Source of the DNA: Microbacterium sp. SORGH_AS_0862
Lineage (GTDB): Bacteria > Actinomycetota > Actinomycetes > Actinomycetales > Microbacteriaceae
Assembly (NCBI RefSeq): GCF_030818795.1
Contig: NZ_JAUTAY010000001.1
Span: forward strand, 1,178,001-1,242,000
Direction of reading: 5' to 3'
Length of the DNA: 64,000 bases
Positions 18,925 through 27,933 of the stretch are shown in pieces; position 1 is the first letter of the stretch; each line of letters starts with the position of its first letter. A program made the translations under genes and the position numbers. Below the pieces are notes generated by a model. That model was not told where the DNA came from. It worked only from the letters and a program-made list of their open reading frames with translations, and did not search any database.

Positions 18925-19767
18925 TCAATCGAGGAAGATGTCGGGGAACATCGCCGAGTCCGGCGTGCCGGGCACGGCGGCGTATCCGGACAGGTCGGTG
19001 ACACCGGCATCGGCGAGCACGTCCTCGACGATGAGCGTCTGGCCGGTGTACTCGCGTGCGGGCCGCGTGATCACCTCGTACGCCGCATCCGCGTAGATCT
19101 CCGGGGTTCGGCTGACGGCCATCATCCGCTCGCCGCCCAGGGAGAACTGCACGGCGGCGGTCGCGATCGTCGTCCGCGGCCACAGCGTGTTGGCGGCGAT
19201 CCCCGCCTCCGCGAACTCGGCCGCCATGCCGAGGGTCGCCATCGTCATCCCGTACTTCGCGAGTGTGTATCCCGTGTGGACGCCGAGCCACCGGGGCGAG
19301 AGGTTCAGTGGCGGCGACAGCGACAGGATGTGGGGATTGGCCGCATCCTTCAACATCGGCACGGCGGCGCGGGAGAGCAGGAAGGTGCCGCGCACGTTGA
19401 CGTCCTGCATGAGGTCGTATTTCTTCGTCGCGAGTTCGAGGGACCCCGAAAGGTCGATGACCGAGGCGTTGTTGACGACGATGTCGATACCGCCGAACTC
19501 GCCGTGGGCGGTCAGCACGGCCTGTGTGATGTCGTCCTCGTTGCGGACGTCGCCCACGAGGGGAAGCGCACGCCCGCCCGCCTCCTCGATGGCGGCCGCC
19601 GCGGTGTGCACCGTGCCCTCGAGCTTCGGATGCGGGGTGTCGGTCTTGGCGAGCAGGGCGATGTTCGCACCGTCGCGCGCTGCGCGCAGCGCGATCGCGA
19701 GGCCGATGCCGCGACTGCCGCCGGACATGAGGATGGTCTTGCCGGCGAGCGGCTTCTGCTCGGTCAT
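18925..19767 (-). CDS. Short-chain dehydrogenase/reductase (HSDL2-like)
   Basis: 280-residue NAD(P)-dependent oxidoreductase. The Rossmann glycine motif is [10 protein letters not shown], the NNAS strand follows, and the catalytic Tyr-Lys pair is in GYTLAKYGM. The GDVRNEDD and [10 protein letters not shown] segments resemble the HSDL2/AtuG group of SDRs acting on acyl-CoA or terpenoid-derived substrates. ATG 19767 follows AAGGAG. It clusters with an enoyl-CoA hydratase and a second SDR, so an acyl-CoA degradation role is likely. Confidence 0.88.
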   Translation of the reverse strand: MTEQKPLAGKTILMSGGSRGIGLAIALRAARDGANIALLAKTDTPHPKLEGTVHTAAAAIEEAGGRALPLVGDVRNEDDITQAVLTAHGEFGGIDIVVNNASVIDLSGSLELATKKYDLMQDVNVRGTFLLSRAAVPMLKDAANPHILSLSPPLNLSPRWLGVHTGYTLAKYGMTMATLGMAAEFAEAGIAANTLWPRTTIATAAVQFSLGGERMMAVSRTPEIYADAAYEVITRPAREYTGQTLIVEDVLADAGVTDLSGYAAVPGTPDSAMFPDIFLD

Positions 19768-19799
19768 GGGATCTCCTTGGTGCGTCGGGGGCGTCGGGC

Positions 19800-20570
19800 T
19801 CACCCGCGGCGGGCGGATGCGGCGGCGAAGGCCTGGATGCGGGCCTTCGCGTCGGGGGTGTCGAAAGCGGCGCCGATCGTGCGCGCCTCGTCGTCGAGGT
19901 TTTCGGCGAACGGGCGGTCGGCGCCGGAGCGGACGAGCCGCTTCGCCTGGCCGAACGCGCCCGTCGCACCCTCGAGCCAGAAGCGAGCGACCTCGAGAGC
20001 GCGGGATGCGGGGTCCGCGGCGACCTCGGCGACGAGTCCCCACTCGAGCGCTTCGGGCGCCGACAGCGCGCGGTCCTGAAGCAGCAGCTGGAGCGCCCGG
20101 CGCGGGCCGACGGCGGCGGCAAGCAGGGTCGAGACCCCGAGGTCGGGAGTGAGGCCGATGTTGGCGTAGCGGCTGACGAACTTCGCTCCCTCGGCGGCGA
20201 CGATGTAGTCCGCCGTGAGCATGAGACCCAGCCCGCCGCCGGCGACCGCTCCCTGGACGGCGGCGACGACGGGTACGGCGGATTCGGTGAACGCGCGGAT
20301 GCCGTCGTGGATCACGTGCGCGGCGGCCGTGACATCGCTGCCGTCGGCACCGGAGGTCGCCATGGAGATCACGTCGCCGCCGGCGCAGAAGGCGGGACCC
20401 GCCGCATCCAGCAGCACGGCTCCGACCTCAGGGTCCGAGGTGACCTGCCGGGCCGCATCCCGCCAGCGCTCGCCCATCGCGAAGTCCATCGCGTTCAGTC
20501 GATCGGGACGGTTCAGCGTGACGCGGGCGAGACCGTCTGCGACCTCCACCAGGATCGGATCGGCGCTCAT
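19800..20570 (-). CDS. Enoyl-CoA hydratase/isomerase family protein
   Basis: 256-residue crotonase-fold protein ([20 protein letters not shown] opening). The oxyanion loop is present ([16 protein letters not shown]), but the first catalytic glutamate of true hydratases is glycine here, and the second position reads GLTPDLGVS with aspartate. This is the PaaG-like pattern of isomerases, so a 2,3-enoyl-CoA isomerase is as likely as a hydratase. It overlaps the upstream SDR by ATGA. Confidence 0.88.
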   Translation of the reverse strand: MSADPILVEVADGLARVTLNRPDRLNAMDFAMGERWRDAARQVTSDPEVGAVLLDAAGPAFCAGGDVISMATSGADGSDVTAAAHVIHDGIRAFTESAVPVVAAVQGAVAGGGLGLMLTADYIVAAEGAKFVSRYANIGLTPDLGVSTLLAAAVGPRRALQLLLQDRALSAPEALEWGLVAEVAADPASRALEVARFWLEGATGAFGQAKRLVRSGADRPFAENLDDEARTIGAAFDTPDAKARIQAFAAASARRG

Positions 20571-21328
20571 CGCGGAGCCATCCGGATCGCACCGTCGAGA
20601 CGGATCGTCTCGCCGTTGAGGTACCCGTTACGCACGATCTCGGCCACGAGGCCGGCGTATTCGTCCGGGCGCCCGAGGCGGGCCGGGTACGGCACCTGCT
20701 GGCCGAGCGAGTCCTGCGCCGGCTGCGGCAGGCCCGCGAGCATGGGCGTCTCCATGATGCCCGGCGCGATCGTGACGACCCGGATCGCGTGGCGGGCGAG
20801 CTCGCGGGCGATCGGGAGGGTCATCGCGTGCACTCCACCCTTGGACGCCGAGTACGCGGGCTGCCCGATCTGGCCGTCGAACGCGGCGACCGACGCCGTG
20901 TTCACGATGACGCCTCGATCGCCTCCTGAGGTCGGCTCGGTGCGGGCGATCGCGGCGGATGACTGGGCGATGACGTTGTAGGTGCCGACGAGGTTCACGC
21001 GCACGAGCTTCTCGAAGTCGGCGAGCGGGGTCGGGGCGCCCTCACGATCCAGCACCTTGGCCGGCGGGGCGATGCCGGCGCAGTTGACGACCACGCGCAG
21101 CGGCGCGGCGGCGGATGCGGCGGCGACCGCATCCGCGATCTGCTCGGGACTCGTGACGTCGGCCGCGGCGAATGTACCGCCCAACTCGGCCGCGCGTTCC
21201 GCGCCCACCGAGGACGGCAGGTCGACGAGGACGACGTGCGCCCCGTCTGCGGCGAGTCGCTGAGCCGTGGCCCAGCCGAGTCCGCTCGCGCCGCCCGTGA
21301 TCAGCGCGGATGCGCCCGCGACATCCAT
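20567..21328 (-). CDS. SDR, 3-hydroxyacyl-CoA dehydrogenase type 2-like
   Basis: 253-residue short-chain dehydrogenase starting [28 protein letters not shown] cofactor motif, NCAG strand and the YSASKGG catalytic pair are all present. Features such as VDLPSSVG after the second strand suggest NAD preference as in the HSD17B10 group, which oxidises 3-hydroxyacyl-CoA. With the two downstream genes it would supply hydration/isomerisation and dehydrogenation steps of beta-oxidation. Confidence 0.88.
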   Translation of the reverse strand: MDVAGASALITGGASGLGWATAQRLAADGAHVVLVDLPSSVGAERAAELGGTFAAADVTSPEQIADAVAAASAAAPLRVVVNCAGIAPPAKVLDREGAPTPLADFEKLVRVNLVGTYNVIAQSSAAIARTEPTSGGDRGVIVNTASVAAFDGQIGQPAYSASKGGVHAMTLPIARELARHAIRVVTIAPGIMETPMLAGLPQPAQDSLGQQVPYPARLGRPDEYAGLVAEIVRNGYLNGETIRLDGAIRMAPR

Positions 21329-21397
21329 ACGTTCTCCTTCGTACGTCGGTATCCGGTTCCACCCTACGCGGCACCGGGTCCCACCGTCACGCCCCCC

Positions 21398-21447
21398 GCT
21401 CGCCTGCCCCAGATCGACGCACCGCGCTCGATCTGTGACAGGCGAGC
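21398..21447. repeat. Palindromic hairpin element, copy A1
   Basis: 20-base arms GCTCGCCTGCCCCAGATCGA and TCGATCTGTGACAGGCGAGC pair at 18 of 20 positions around a 10-base centre. It belongs to the same family as the hairpins at 21458, 58651 and 58715. It lies in the spacer between the ykoC stop and the start of the SDR gene. No U-run follows. Confidence 0.85.
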
Positions 21448-21457
21448 ACGTGGACCC

Positions 21458-21513
21458 CTTGTTCGCCTGTCTCAGATCGACGCCCGCGGCTCGATCTGTG
21501 ACAGGCGAACAAG
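21458..21513. repeat. Palindromic hairpin element, copy A2
   Basis: 23-base arms (CTTGTTCGCCTGTCTCAGAT continuing CGA, and its complement ending GGCGAACAAG) pair at 22 of 23 positions around a 10-base centre. It is 10 bases from copy A1. After it the 14-base unit AGGCGAACAAGGCA is repeated once, a possible slippage product. Confidence 0.85.
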
Positions 21514-21556
21514 GCAGGCGAACAAGGCAGGGGAACGTGCGCGGGGCGCGGCGGAG

Positions 21557-22342
21557 TCAGAGGGCGAAGACGAGAGTCCAGGTGCCGGCGAGCACCGCGG
21601 CCGTCACGGATGCGGCGGCGATCACCGCCGCGAGGGCGACCAGCACCGCGTCGCGCCAGCCGAGCCGTGACGGCCGGGCCCAGGTGCGCGGTGCGTCGGA
21701 CCCGAAGCCGCGGGCCTCCATCGCGGTCGCGAGCTTCGTGCCGCGGCGGATCGACAGCACGAAGAGGGCGAACGCCTGGCCGAGGAACCGACGGATGCGG
21801 CCCCGGTCGGCCACCCCGCGTGCGCGCCGCGCCAGAGCGAGCTCACGCCAGTCGTCGACGAGCAGCCCCACCAGGCGCAGGCCCGCGAGCGCGCCGAGCA
21901 CGAACCGGGCGGGCAGGCGCAGCAACTGGGCAAGGCCGTCGGCGAGGTCTGTCGGATCGGTCGTGATGAAGAGGACGACGGACGGCAGCGCGATCGCCAG
22001 CACACGCAGCACGATGGCGGCGGCGAGCGAGAGCGACCCCTCGCTGACGCGCACGAGGCCCCATTCGAAGAACACCGCACCGGAGGGGCGCCCGTACAGC
22101 ACCGTCGCCGCGCCGCCGATGAGGGCGGCGACCGCGATCGGCCACACGCGCAGCCACACCTCGCGCGCCCGCAGCCGCGAGAACGCCAGCAGCACAAGCG
22201 TGGCCCCGAGCGTGACGGCCGCCGAGACCGGATCGATCGAGAGCAGCAGGGTGACGGAGACGACGAGGGTCGCGACGAGCTTGGTGACCGGGTTGATCCG
22301 GCCCAAGGGGCTGGCCGAGGCGTCGATCGCGAACAGGCTCAT
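21557..22342 (-). CDS. ykoC: ECF transporter transmembrane (T) component, HMP/thiamine type
   Basis: 261-residue membrane protein, the energy-coupling scaffold that transmits ATPase motion to the substrate-binding subunit. It has about five to six hydrophobic helices and the C-terminal cytoplasmic signature ALARRARGVADRG with a second ARG motif AMEARGFG, the EcfA-contact motifs of T components. It starts in an ATGA overlap with the ATPase gene and is the last gene of the riboswitch-led operon. Confidence 0.92.
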   Translation of the reverse strand: MSLFAIDASASPLGRINPVTKLVATLVVSVTLLLSIDPVSAAVTLGATLVLLAFSRLRAREVWLRVWPIAVAALIGGAATVLYGRPSGAVFFEWGLVRVSEGSLSLAAAIVLRVLAIALPSVVLFITTDPTDLADGLAQLLRLPARFVLGALAGLRLVGLLVDDWRELALARRARGVADRGRIRRFLGQAFALFVLSIRRGTKLATAMEARGFGSDAPRTWARPSRLGWRDAVLVALAAVIAAASVTAAVLAGTWTLVFAL

Positions 22343-23802
22343 GAGGGCTGCCCCAGTCGCAGCTCGTCGTCGGCGAGCGCCGCGACGAGGGAGGGATCGT
22401 GCGAGACGAAGCCGATCGCGGTGCCGTCGGCGCGGAGCTCGTCGATCAGATCCGCCAGCTCCCGCCAGGTGCGCGCATCCTGCCCGTAGGTCGGCTCGTC
22501 GAGCAGGATGACCCGCGGCGCGGTCGCAAGCACCGCGGCGACGGTCAACCGGCGCTTCTCCCCGCCCGAGAGGGTGAAGGGGTTCACCTCGGCGAGGCGT
22601 CCCAGACGCAGACGCTCGAGCAGGGGATCGACGCGCGCGGCCACCTCCGCCTCGGAGAGTCCCAGGGCGCGAGGGCCGACAGCGAGCTCGTCGCGCACGC
22701 GTGCGGTGAGCAGCTGGTGTTCCGGCTCCTGGAAGACGGTGCCGATACGTGTGAGCAACTGGGCTGCGCGCCAGCGCGACGGGTCGGATCCGACGCCGGC
22801 GGCCAACGCATCCGCCGCCCGCACCTCGCCGTCGATCGGCGGCAGCAGCCCGGCGAGGGTGAGCGCGAGCGTGGACTTGCCGGCACCGTTGGCTCCCGTG
22901 ATCGCCAGCGCCCGCCCCGCGTTCAGTCGCACGTCGATCCCGGATGCGGCGGCAGACTCCTCGCGGCGCCCGCTCCGACGGCGTCCGACCGCGAGACGGG
23001 TGCCGACGACGAGCGGCGATGCCTCTCCGGCGCGCGGGCGCTGCGCGATCCGGACGGGAACCCCCGGCACCCACACACCGGCCTGCGTCAGGGCGTCCGC
23101 GGCGGCGGCGAAGACATCGGCGGGAGCGCCGTCCGCCAGCACCCCGCCGTCGGGCGCGAGCACCACGACGCGGTCCACGAGGTCGGCCCACAGGTCGACG
23201 CGATGCTCGACGACGACGAGCGTCGCGCCGGTGCGGGCGGCGACGGCGGCCACCGCATCCCGCACCTGCCGGGCGCCCTCGGGATCGAGGTTGGCCGTCG
23301 GCTCGTCGAGGAGCAGGAGCTTCGGGCGCATGGCCAGTGCGCCCGCGAGCGCCAGCCGCTGCTTCTGTCCGCCCGACAGCGCGGACGTCGGGTGATCGAG
23401 CGGCACCGCCAGCCCCACCGCATCCAGCGCCTCACCGACCCGGGGCCAGATCTCGCCGGGCGGCACCCCGAGGTTCTCGCACCCGAAGGCCACGTCGTCG
23501 CCGACGCGGGCGAGGATCACCTGCGCGTCCGGATCCTGCAGGACCATTCCCGCGACACCGCGGACGGATGCGGGGTGCGCGCCGTCGACGGTCAGCTCCC
23601 CGGTGGCCTCGCCGTCCTCGTCACCGCCCAGCACACCGGCCAGGGCGCGCAGCAGTGTGGACTTCCCCGCACCGCTCGCCCCCAGCAGCAGCACCCGCTC
23701 ACCGGGCTCGATCGTGAGATCGATGTCGGAAACGGCCCAGCGTCTGCGGCCCGCGTGCCGCCACCCCCACCCGCGGGCGACGACCCGCGCGCCGCCCGTC
23801 AC
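22339..23802 (-). CDS. ykoD: ECF transporter ATPase with two fused ABC domains
   Basis: 487-residue fusion of two ATP-binding cassettes powering vitamin-precursor uptake. Domain 1: Walker A GASGAGKST, signature LSGGQKQRL, Walker B LLLLDEPTANLDPEG. Domain 2: Walker A GANGAGKST, signature LSGGEKRRL, Walker B ILLDEPTYGQD. Both sites look competent. GTG 23802 overlaps the ykoE stop (GTGA). The fused form, gene order and riboswitch fit YkoD of YkoEDC. Confidence 0.93.
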   Translation of the reverse strand: MTGGARVVARGWGWRHAGRRRWAVSDIDLTIEPGERVLLLGASGAGKSTLLRALAGVLGGDEDGEATGELTVDGAHPASVRGVAGMVLQDPDAQVILARVGDDVAFGCENLGVPPGEIWPRVGEALDAVGLAVPLDHPTSALSGGQKQRLALAGALAMRPKLLLLDEPTANLDPEGARQVRDAVAAVAARTGATLVVVEHRVDLWADLVDRVVVLAPDGGVLADGAPADVFAAAADALTQAGVWVPGVPVRIAQRPRAGEASPLVVGTRLAVGRRRSGRREESAAASGIDVRLNAGRALAITGANGAGKSTLALTLAGLLPPIDGEVRAADALAAGVGSDPSRWRAAQLLTRIGTVFQEPEHQLLTARVRDELAVGPRALGLSEAEVAARVDPLLERLRLGRLAEVNPFTLSGGEKRRLTVAAVLATAPRVILLDEPTYGQDARTWRELADLIDELRADGTAIGFVSHDPSLVAALADDELRLGQPS

Positions 23803-24437
23803 GCCGCGTCGGCGGCTTCGACGATGCGCGCCTGGCGTCCGGAGGCGAACCGGTCGAGTGCGCCCGTGGCGGCGAGCGCGCGGGCGATGAGCCACGAGAC
23901 GAGCCCGGCGATGACGATGCCCGAGACGATCGCGGAGATGAAGTAGATGGCGCGGGGGCCGGCGTCGTACGCCGCGATGGAGGAGAAGTTGGTGTCGAGC
24001 AGAGCGACGGCCAGCCCCGTGAGGGCACCCGAGACGAGAGCGACCCAGAGTCGGTAGTTCGCGTAGGCGAACAGCGCGAAGCCGAGTTCGGCTCCCACCC
24101 CCTGCACCACTCCCCAGATGAACGTCGTGAAACCCCACTGCGTGCCGAGCGCCATGGAGACGACAGCGGCGACGATCTCGCCGTACAGCGCCGCGCCCGG
24201 CTTGCGGATGATCAGACCTGTGAGCACGCCGGCGAACAGCCAGCCGCCGGCCAGCAGCCCCTCCAGGCCCGGCAGGAACGCGAGTGCCGTGCTCAGCGGC
24301 GTCCAGGCCTGGCCCCAGACCCAGAAGATGACCCCGGCGGCGACGCCGATCACGCTGGCGACGACGATGTCGACGACCCGCCAGCGCCACCTCGAGGTGA
24401 GAGAAGGACGAGCGGATGTGGACGTGGACGTGTGCAT
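23799..24437 (-). CDS. ykoE: ECF transporter substrate-binding (S) component, YkoE family
   Basis: 212-residue integral membrane protein with five to six helices that binds the transported molecule, by family a thiamine precursor such as hydroxymethylpyrimidine. Recognisable segments are VVDIVVASVIGVAAGVIFW at the start and a central GTQWGFTTFIWG loop. ATG 24437 directly follows the riboswitch and AAGGAG; an ATG 8 codons upstream lies inside the aptamer. It heads the ykoEDC operon. Confidence 0.93.
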   Translation of the reverse strand: MHTSTSTSARPSLTSRWRWRVVDIVVASVIGVAAGVIFWVWGQAWTPLSTALAFLPGLEGLLAGGWLFAGVLTGLIIRKPGAALYGEIVAAVVSMALGTQWGFTTFIWGVVQGVGAELGFALFAYANYRLWVALVSGALTGLAVALLDTNFSSIAAYDAGPRAIYFISAIVSGIVIAGLVSWLIARALAATGALDRFASGRQARIVEAADAA

Positions 24438-24444
24438 TGATGCT

Positions 24445-24535
24445 CCTTCCTGCGCCGGCATGATCCGGATCAGGTTCGACGGTCGAAGCGTGGATTCGCT
24501 TCCTCTCAGCCCGGCTCACCGGACTCCCGTGGTTG
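24445..24535 (-). promoter_or_regulatory. TPP riboswitch (THI element)
   Basis: On the minus strand the leader has the conserved CTGAGAGG of one TPP aptamer arm and ACCTGATCCGGATCATGCC-GGCG-AGG of the other, with a variable hairpin between (GAAGCGAATCC/ CGCTTCG region). The ykoE ribosome site AAGGAG lies at the end of the aptamer, so TPP binding probably hides the ribosome site and blocks translation. It directly supports a thiamine-related cargo for the transporter. Confidence 0.95.
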
Positions 24536-24577
24536 ACGTGCCGAGTATAGACCCGCGGCTCGCGCTACCGTAGGCGG

Positions 24578-26140
24578 GTGACCGTGACTGGCCCGACCCC
24601 GCCCACTCGGCGTTCGCTGCGCCACGGCGGACCTGTCGAGCCGCGCGTCGGCGAGGCTTCCCTGCCGACCGGCGATCTCGAGATCGCGGTGTCGGGCGTT
24701 CCGGCGGATGCCGCATCCACCCCCGCTCGCATCGCCGCCGCGAGCTTCGACGACGCATCGGAGGACGCGGGCGCATCCGTTCCGGTCGTCGTGCCGCCGG
24801 TGACCACGGCGCTGAGCTGGGTCGACGAGGCCACCGTCGCTCACGCATCCAGGGTGGCTCCCCAGCTCGAGGCCGCGGGCGCTGCTTCGTTCACCCCCGT
24901 CGCTGCGGACCTGCTCGCCCGCGCCCCCCGTCGCACCCCGTGGCGTCCCGGGGTCATCGTTCCGGTCGCACTGATCGTGGCCGTGATCGCGGCGTACTGC
25001 GGCACGACGCTGCTGTGGCCGCTGCACGCGATCGCTCCGACCGTCCAGGCGTCGGCCGTCGAGGCGACCCCCGCGGCTGCGGCCGTCGGAGCGTGGCCCG
25101 GCGAGGGAAGTGCCGCGGTCGTCGTCGACGGCGTGGGCTCGCCCATCGCCTCCAGCGCTGATGCCCGTTCGATCGCCAGCATCACGAAGGTCGTGACGGC
25201 GATGGTCGTGCTCGATCAGATGCCCCTGGCTGCAGGCGAACAGGGGCAGGAGTTCGCGTTCAGCGCCGCGGATGAGAGCAGCTACTGGTCGTACCGCCGT
25301 AACGGCGAGTCGGCGCTGAACGTTCCGGTCGGCGGAACGCTCACCGAGTACCAGATGCTGCAGGGCATGCTCATGGGCTCCGCGAACAACTACGCGGACC
25401 GCCTCGCCGACACCATCTGGCCCAACAACGCGGTCTACGCGCGGGCCGCCAACGACTGGCTCGCCGCGCACGGCGTCTCCGGAATCACGATCGCCGGCCC
25501 CGCCGGCATCGAGGCCGAGAACACGGCGACCCCCGAGGCGCTGCTCAAGGTCGCCAAGCGCGCGCTGGCCGACCCCGTCATCGCCGAGATCGTGCGCACG
25601 CCCGCCGTAGAGCTTCCCGGCGCGGGTCTCGTCGAGAACACGAACAATCTGCTCGCGGACCCCGGCGTCGTCGGCCTCAAGACCGGGACGCTCGACTCCT
25701 ACAACCTGCTCGCTGCGAAGGACGTCACGATCGGCGACACGTCGGTGCGCATCTACGCCGCGACGCTCGGGCAGCCCGACGTAGAGACGCGGGATGCGGC
25801 GACGCGAGCACTGTTCGCCCAGGTCGAGCAGGAGCTGCAGCTGCAGCCCTCGGTCGCGGCCGGCACGACCGTCGGTCGAGTCGAGACGCGGTGGGGCGCG
25901 AGCGTTCCGCTCGTCACGGCAGCCGATGCCGATGTGGTGCTCTGGAACGGCTCCGCCGCGTCGGTGTCGAGCTCGTTCGACCTCGGCGACGCCCGCGAGC
26001 CGGGCGATGTCGCCGGCACGCTCGTCGCGACCGGCCCGAAGAACGCGGCGACGGTCGACGTCGTGCTCGACGGTGAGCTGAACGGACCGAGCCCGTGGTG
26101 GCGGTTGACGCACCCGCTCGAGCTGTTCGGGCTGGTCTGA
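24578..26140 (+). CDS. D-alanyl-D-alanine carboxypeptidase (peptidase S11)
   Basis: Penicillin-binding carboxypeptidase trimming peptidoglycan side chains. 520 residues: a ~125-residue cytoplasmic, disordered, proline/alanine-rich N-terminus, one membrane anchor (about 127-147) and an extracellular catalytic domain with S201-x-x-K204 (SITK), S268-A-N270 and K368-T-G370 motifs, so the active site is complete. GTG 24578 lies only about 40 bases from the divergent riboswitch and has no ribosome site, so the mRNA may be leaderless. Confidence 0.92.
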   Translation: MTVTGPTPPTRRSLRHGGPVEPRVGEASLPTGDLEIAVSGVPADAASTPARIAAASFDDASEDAGASVPVVVPPVTTALSWVDEATVAHASRVAPQLEAAGAASFTPVAADLLARAPRRTPWRPGVIVPVALIVAVIAAYCGTTLLWPLHAIAPTVQASAVEATPAAAAVGAWPGEGSAAVVVDGVGSPIASSADARSIASITKVVTAMVVLDQMPLAAGEQGQEFAFSAADESSYWSYRRNGESALNVPVGGTLTEYQMLQGMLMGSANNYADRLADTIWPNNAVYARAANDWLAAHGVSGITIAGPAGIEAENTATPEALLKVAKRALADPVIAEIVRTPAVELPGAGLVENTNNLLADPGVVGLKTGTLDSYNLLAAKDVTIGDTSVRIYAATLGQPDVETRDAATRALFAQVEQELQLQPSVAAGTTVGRVETRWGASVPLVTAADADVVLWNGSAASVSSSFDLGDAREPGDVAGTLVATGPKNAATVDVVLDGELNGPSPWWRLTHPLELFGLV

Positions 26141-26159
26141 GCCGCGCGGAAGTCCGGCC

Positions 26160-26537
26160 TCAGGCGCGGAACTCGGGGGACCCGAGCACGCGCTCGACCG
26201 CGATCTCGAGCGCGACCCGGTCGGGGTTCGGACGCGGTTCGCGGTAGCGACGGGTGTAGAGCTCGACCGCATGGGCGACCGCATCCGCATCCTCGACGAC
26301 GCGCGCCGGACCCTCGAAGCTGAGCCAGCGGCGACCGTCGACGGTGTTGACGCTGGCGCGGCCGGTGCGCTCGACGTTGAGGAACTTCTGCGTGCCGCGG
26401 GAGCCGATCACTCGAACGACGCCGTCCTCGTAGGTGATGCCGACCGGCACCGAGTGGATGCGGCCCTGCCGGTCCAGCGTGGAAAGCGTGGCGAGGTGGT
26501 ACTCGGCGAGGAACTCGCGCGCGGCATCGGTGATCAC
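26160..26537 (-). CDS. PPOX-class (pyridoxamine 5'-phosphate oxidase-like) F420/flavin protein
   Basis: 125-residue split-barrel protein, about the usual size for the single-domain PPOX family. The opening FLAEYHLATLSTLDRQGRIHSVPVG and GSRGTQKFLNVERTGRASVNTVDG segments match the TIGR03618-like group, many of which use F420 or FMN. Substrate unknown. The start is GTG 26537. F420 genes elsewhere in the window make an F420-dependent role plausible. Confidence 0.82.
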   Translation of the reverse strand: MITDAAREFLAEYHLATLSTLDRQGRIHSVPVGITYEDGVVRVIGSRGTQKFLNVERTGRASVNTVDGRRWLSFEGPARVVEDADAVAHAVELYTRRYREPRPNPDRVALEIAVERVLGSPEFRA

Positions 26538-26573
26538 CGCCTCAGCGCCTGGCAGACCTGGATAGGCGCCGGC

Positions 26574-27881
26574 TCAGAACCGCCAGATGAGCGGCACGTA
26601 GAGCACCGCCGCGGCGAGGAAGAGGAGGGCGAGCGGGAGCCCGAGGCGCCAGTAGTCGCCGAAGCGGTATCCGCCTGGACCCAGCACCATGAGGTTGGCC
26701 GGGGTCGCGACGGGCGTCAGGAAGGACGCGGCACCGGCGACGGTCAGCGCCATGAGGAAGGTGACGGGGCTGACCCCGAGGTTCACCGCGATGGCCGTGG
26801 CGACCGGCGCGACGATCAGCACCGTCGCGACGTTCGAGATGAACTGTCCGAGCACGACGGTGACCACACAGACGGCGAGCAGGGCGAGATGCGGATCGGC
26901 CGATCCCACGACGCGGACGACGCCGTCGGCCACGACCTCCGCCGCCCCGGTCTGCAGGAAGGCCACCGAGAGCGGGATCATGCCGGCGATGAGCACCAAC
27001 GTCGTCCACGAGATGTCCTGGTACAGGGCAGGCAGTGTGACGACACGGGTGAGCACGAGGGCACCGGCCGCCACCAGGCCCGCCACGGCGGGCGGCGCGA
27101 GTCCCGTCGCCAGCAGCACGACCATCACGCCGGTGATCACGAGGGTGCGCCGGGCTCCCCGCCGCATCCCGGTGCGCACGGTCCGCACGGCGCCGGTGCG
27201 GACCGTCTCGGGGACCAGCGACAGCGTCTCCGCCTCACGCGGCCCTGGCGCGGGATCCGCGGGGGCGTGGGGTCGGGAGGGCAGCAGTCGGTCGCCGAAC
27301 AGGATGATGACGGCGAGGGCGGCTCCCAGCAGGGGGAGGCCGACGAGTGCGAACTCCGCGAAACCGAACCCTCGGCCGGTCTCCGCCTCGGCGAGCTCGG
27401 AGACCACGACGTTCACGGGCGTCCCGGTCAGAGTGAGCAGCGACGCCGCCGACGCGAGGAAGGCCAGCGGGATCATGACCTTCGACGCCGGGATGCGGGC
27501 GCGCCGGGCGATGACCGCGGCGACGGGCACGAGGGCGGCGACGGCGCCGTTGATGCTGAGGAAGGCGGTCAGCACGGCCACGAGTGCACCGAGCGCGGCG
27601 ATCACCGGGCCGCGGCGATCGCCGGCGCGCGCGACGATCAGACCGCCGAGCCAGCGGGTGATCCCGCTGCGCTCGAGCGCGCTGGCCACAACGAACAGGC
27701 TGGCGATGAACAGCACCGTGGGGTCGCCGAACCCCGCGAGCGCTTCGGGCAGCGTGAGCACGCCGGTGGCCCAGAGGGCGAGCGCGACGCCGATCGCCAC
27801 GACCTCGAGGGGCACGCGGCCGGAGAGGAACGCGAGCACCGCCAGCCCCAGGATGAGGAACGTCGCGGCGATCGGGTCCAT
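26574..27881 (-). CDS. SLC13/DASS-type permease
   Basis: 435-residue integral membrane protein with two repeated helical halves. The family motifs SNVATVLIVAPVA and SINGAVAALVP, plus TGTPVNVVVSE and TPVATPANLMVLGPGGYRFGD, mark a divalent anion (dicarboxylate, sulfate or phosphate) sodium symporter-like permease. It lacks the TrkA-C domains of longer SLC13 proteins. Substrate unknown. Confidence 0.88.
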   Translation of the reverse strand: MDPIAATFLILGLAVLAFLSGRVPLEVVAIGVALALWATGVLTLPEALAGFGDPTVLFIASLFVVASALERSGITRWLGGLIVARAGDRRGPVIAALGALVAVLTAFLSINGAVAALVPVAAVIARRARIPASKVMIPLAFLASAASLLTLTGTPVNVVVSELAEAETGRGFGFAEFALVGLPLLGAALAVIILFGDRLLPSRPHAPADPAPGPREAETLSLVPETVRTGAVRTVRTGMRRGARRTLVITGVMVVLLATGLAPPAVAGLVAAGALVLTRVVTLPALYQDISWTTLVLIAGMIPLSVAFLQTGAAEVVADGVVRVVGSADPHLALLAVCVVTVVLGQFISNVATVLIVAPVATAIAVNLGVSPVTFLMALTVAGAASFLTPVATPANLMVLGPGGYRFGDYWRLGLPLALLFLAAAVLYVPLIWRF

Positions 27882-27933
27882 GCCTCCACGCTAGCGGCGG
27901 ACTGTTCGCCGCATCCGGTGCGGGACCGTGCGA

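Noticed and set aside
21398..21513. Intrinsic terminator pair
   Set aside because: Stems are long but there is no U-run, two copies are adjacent, and the family recurs elsewhere with covariation.
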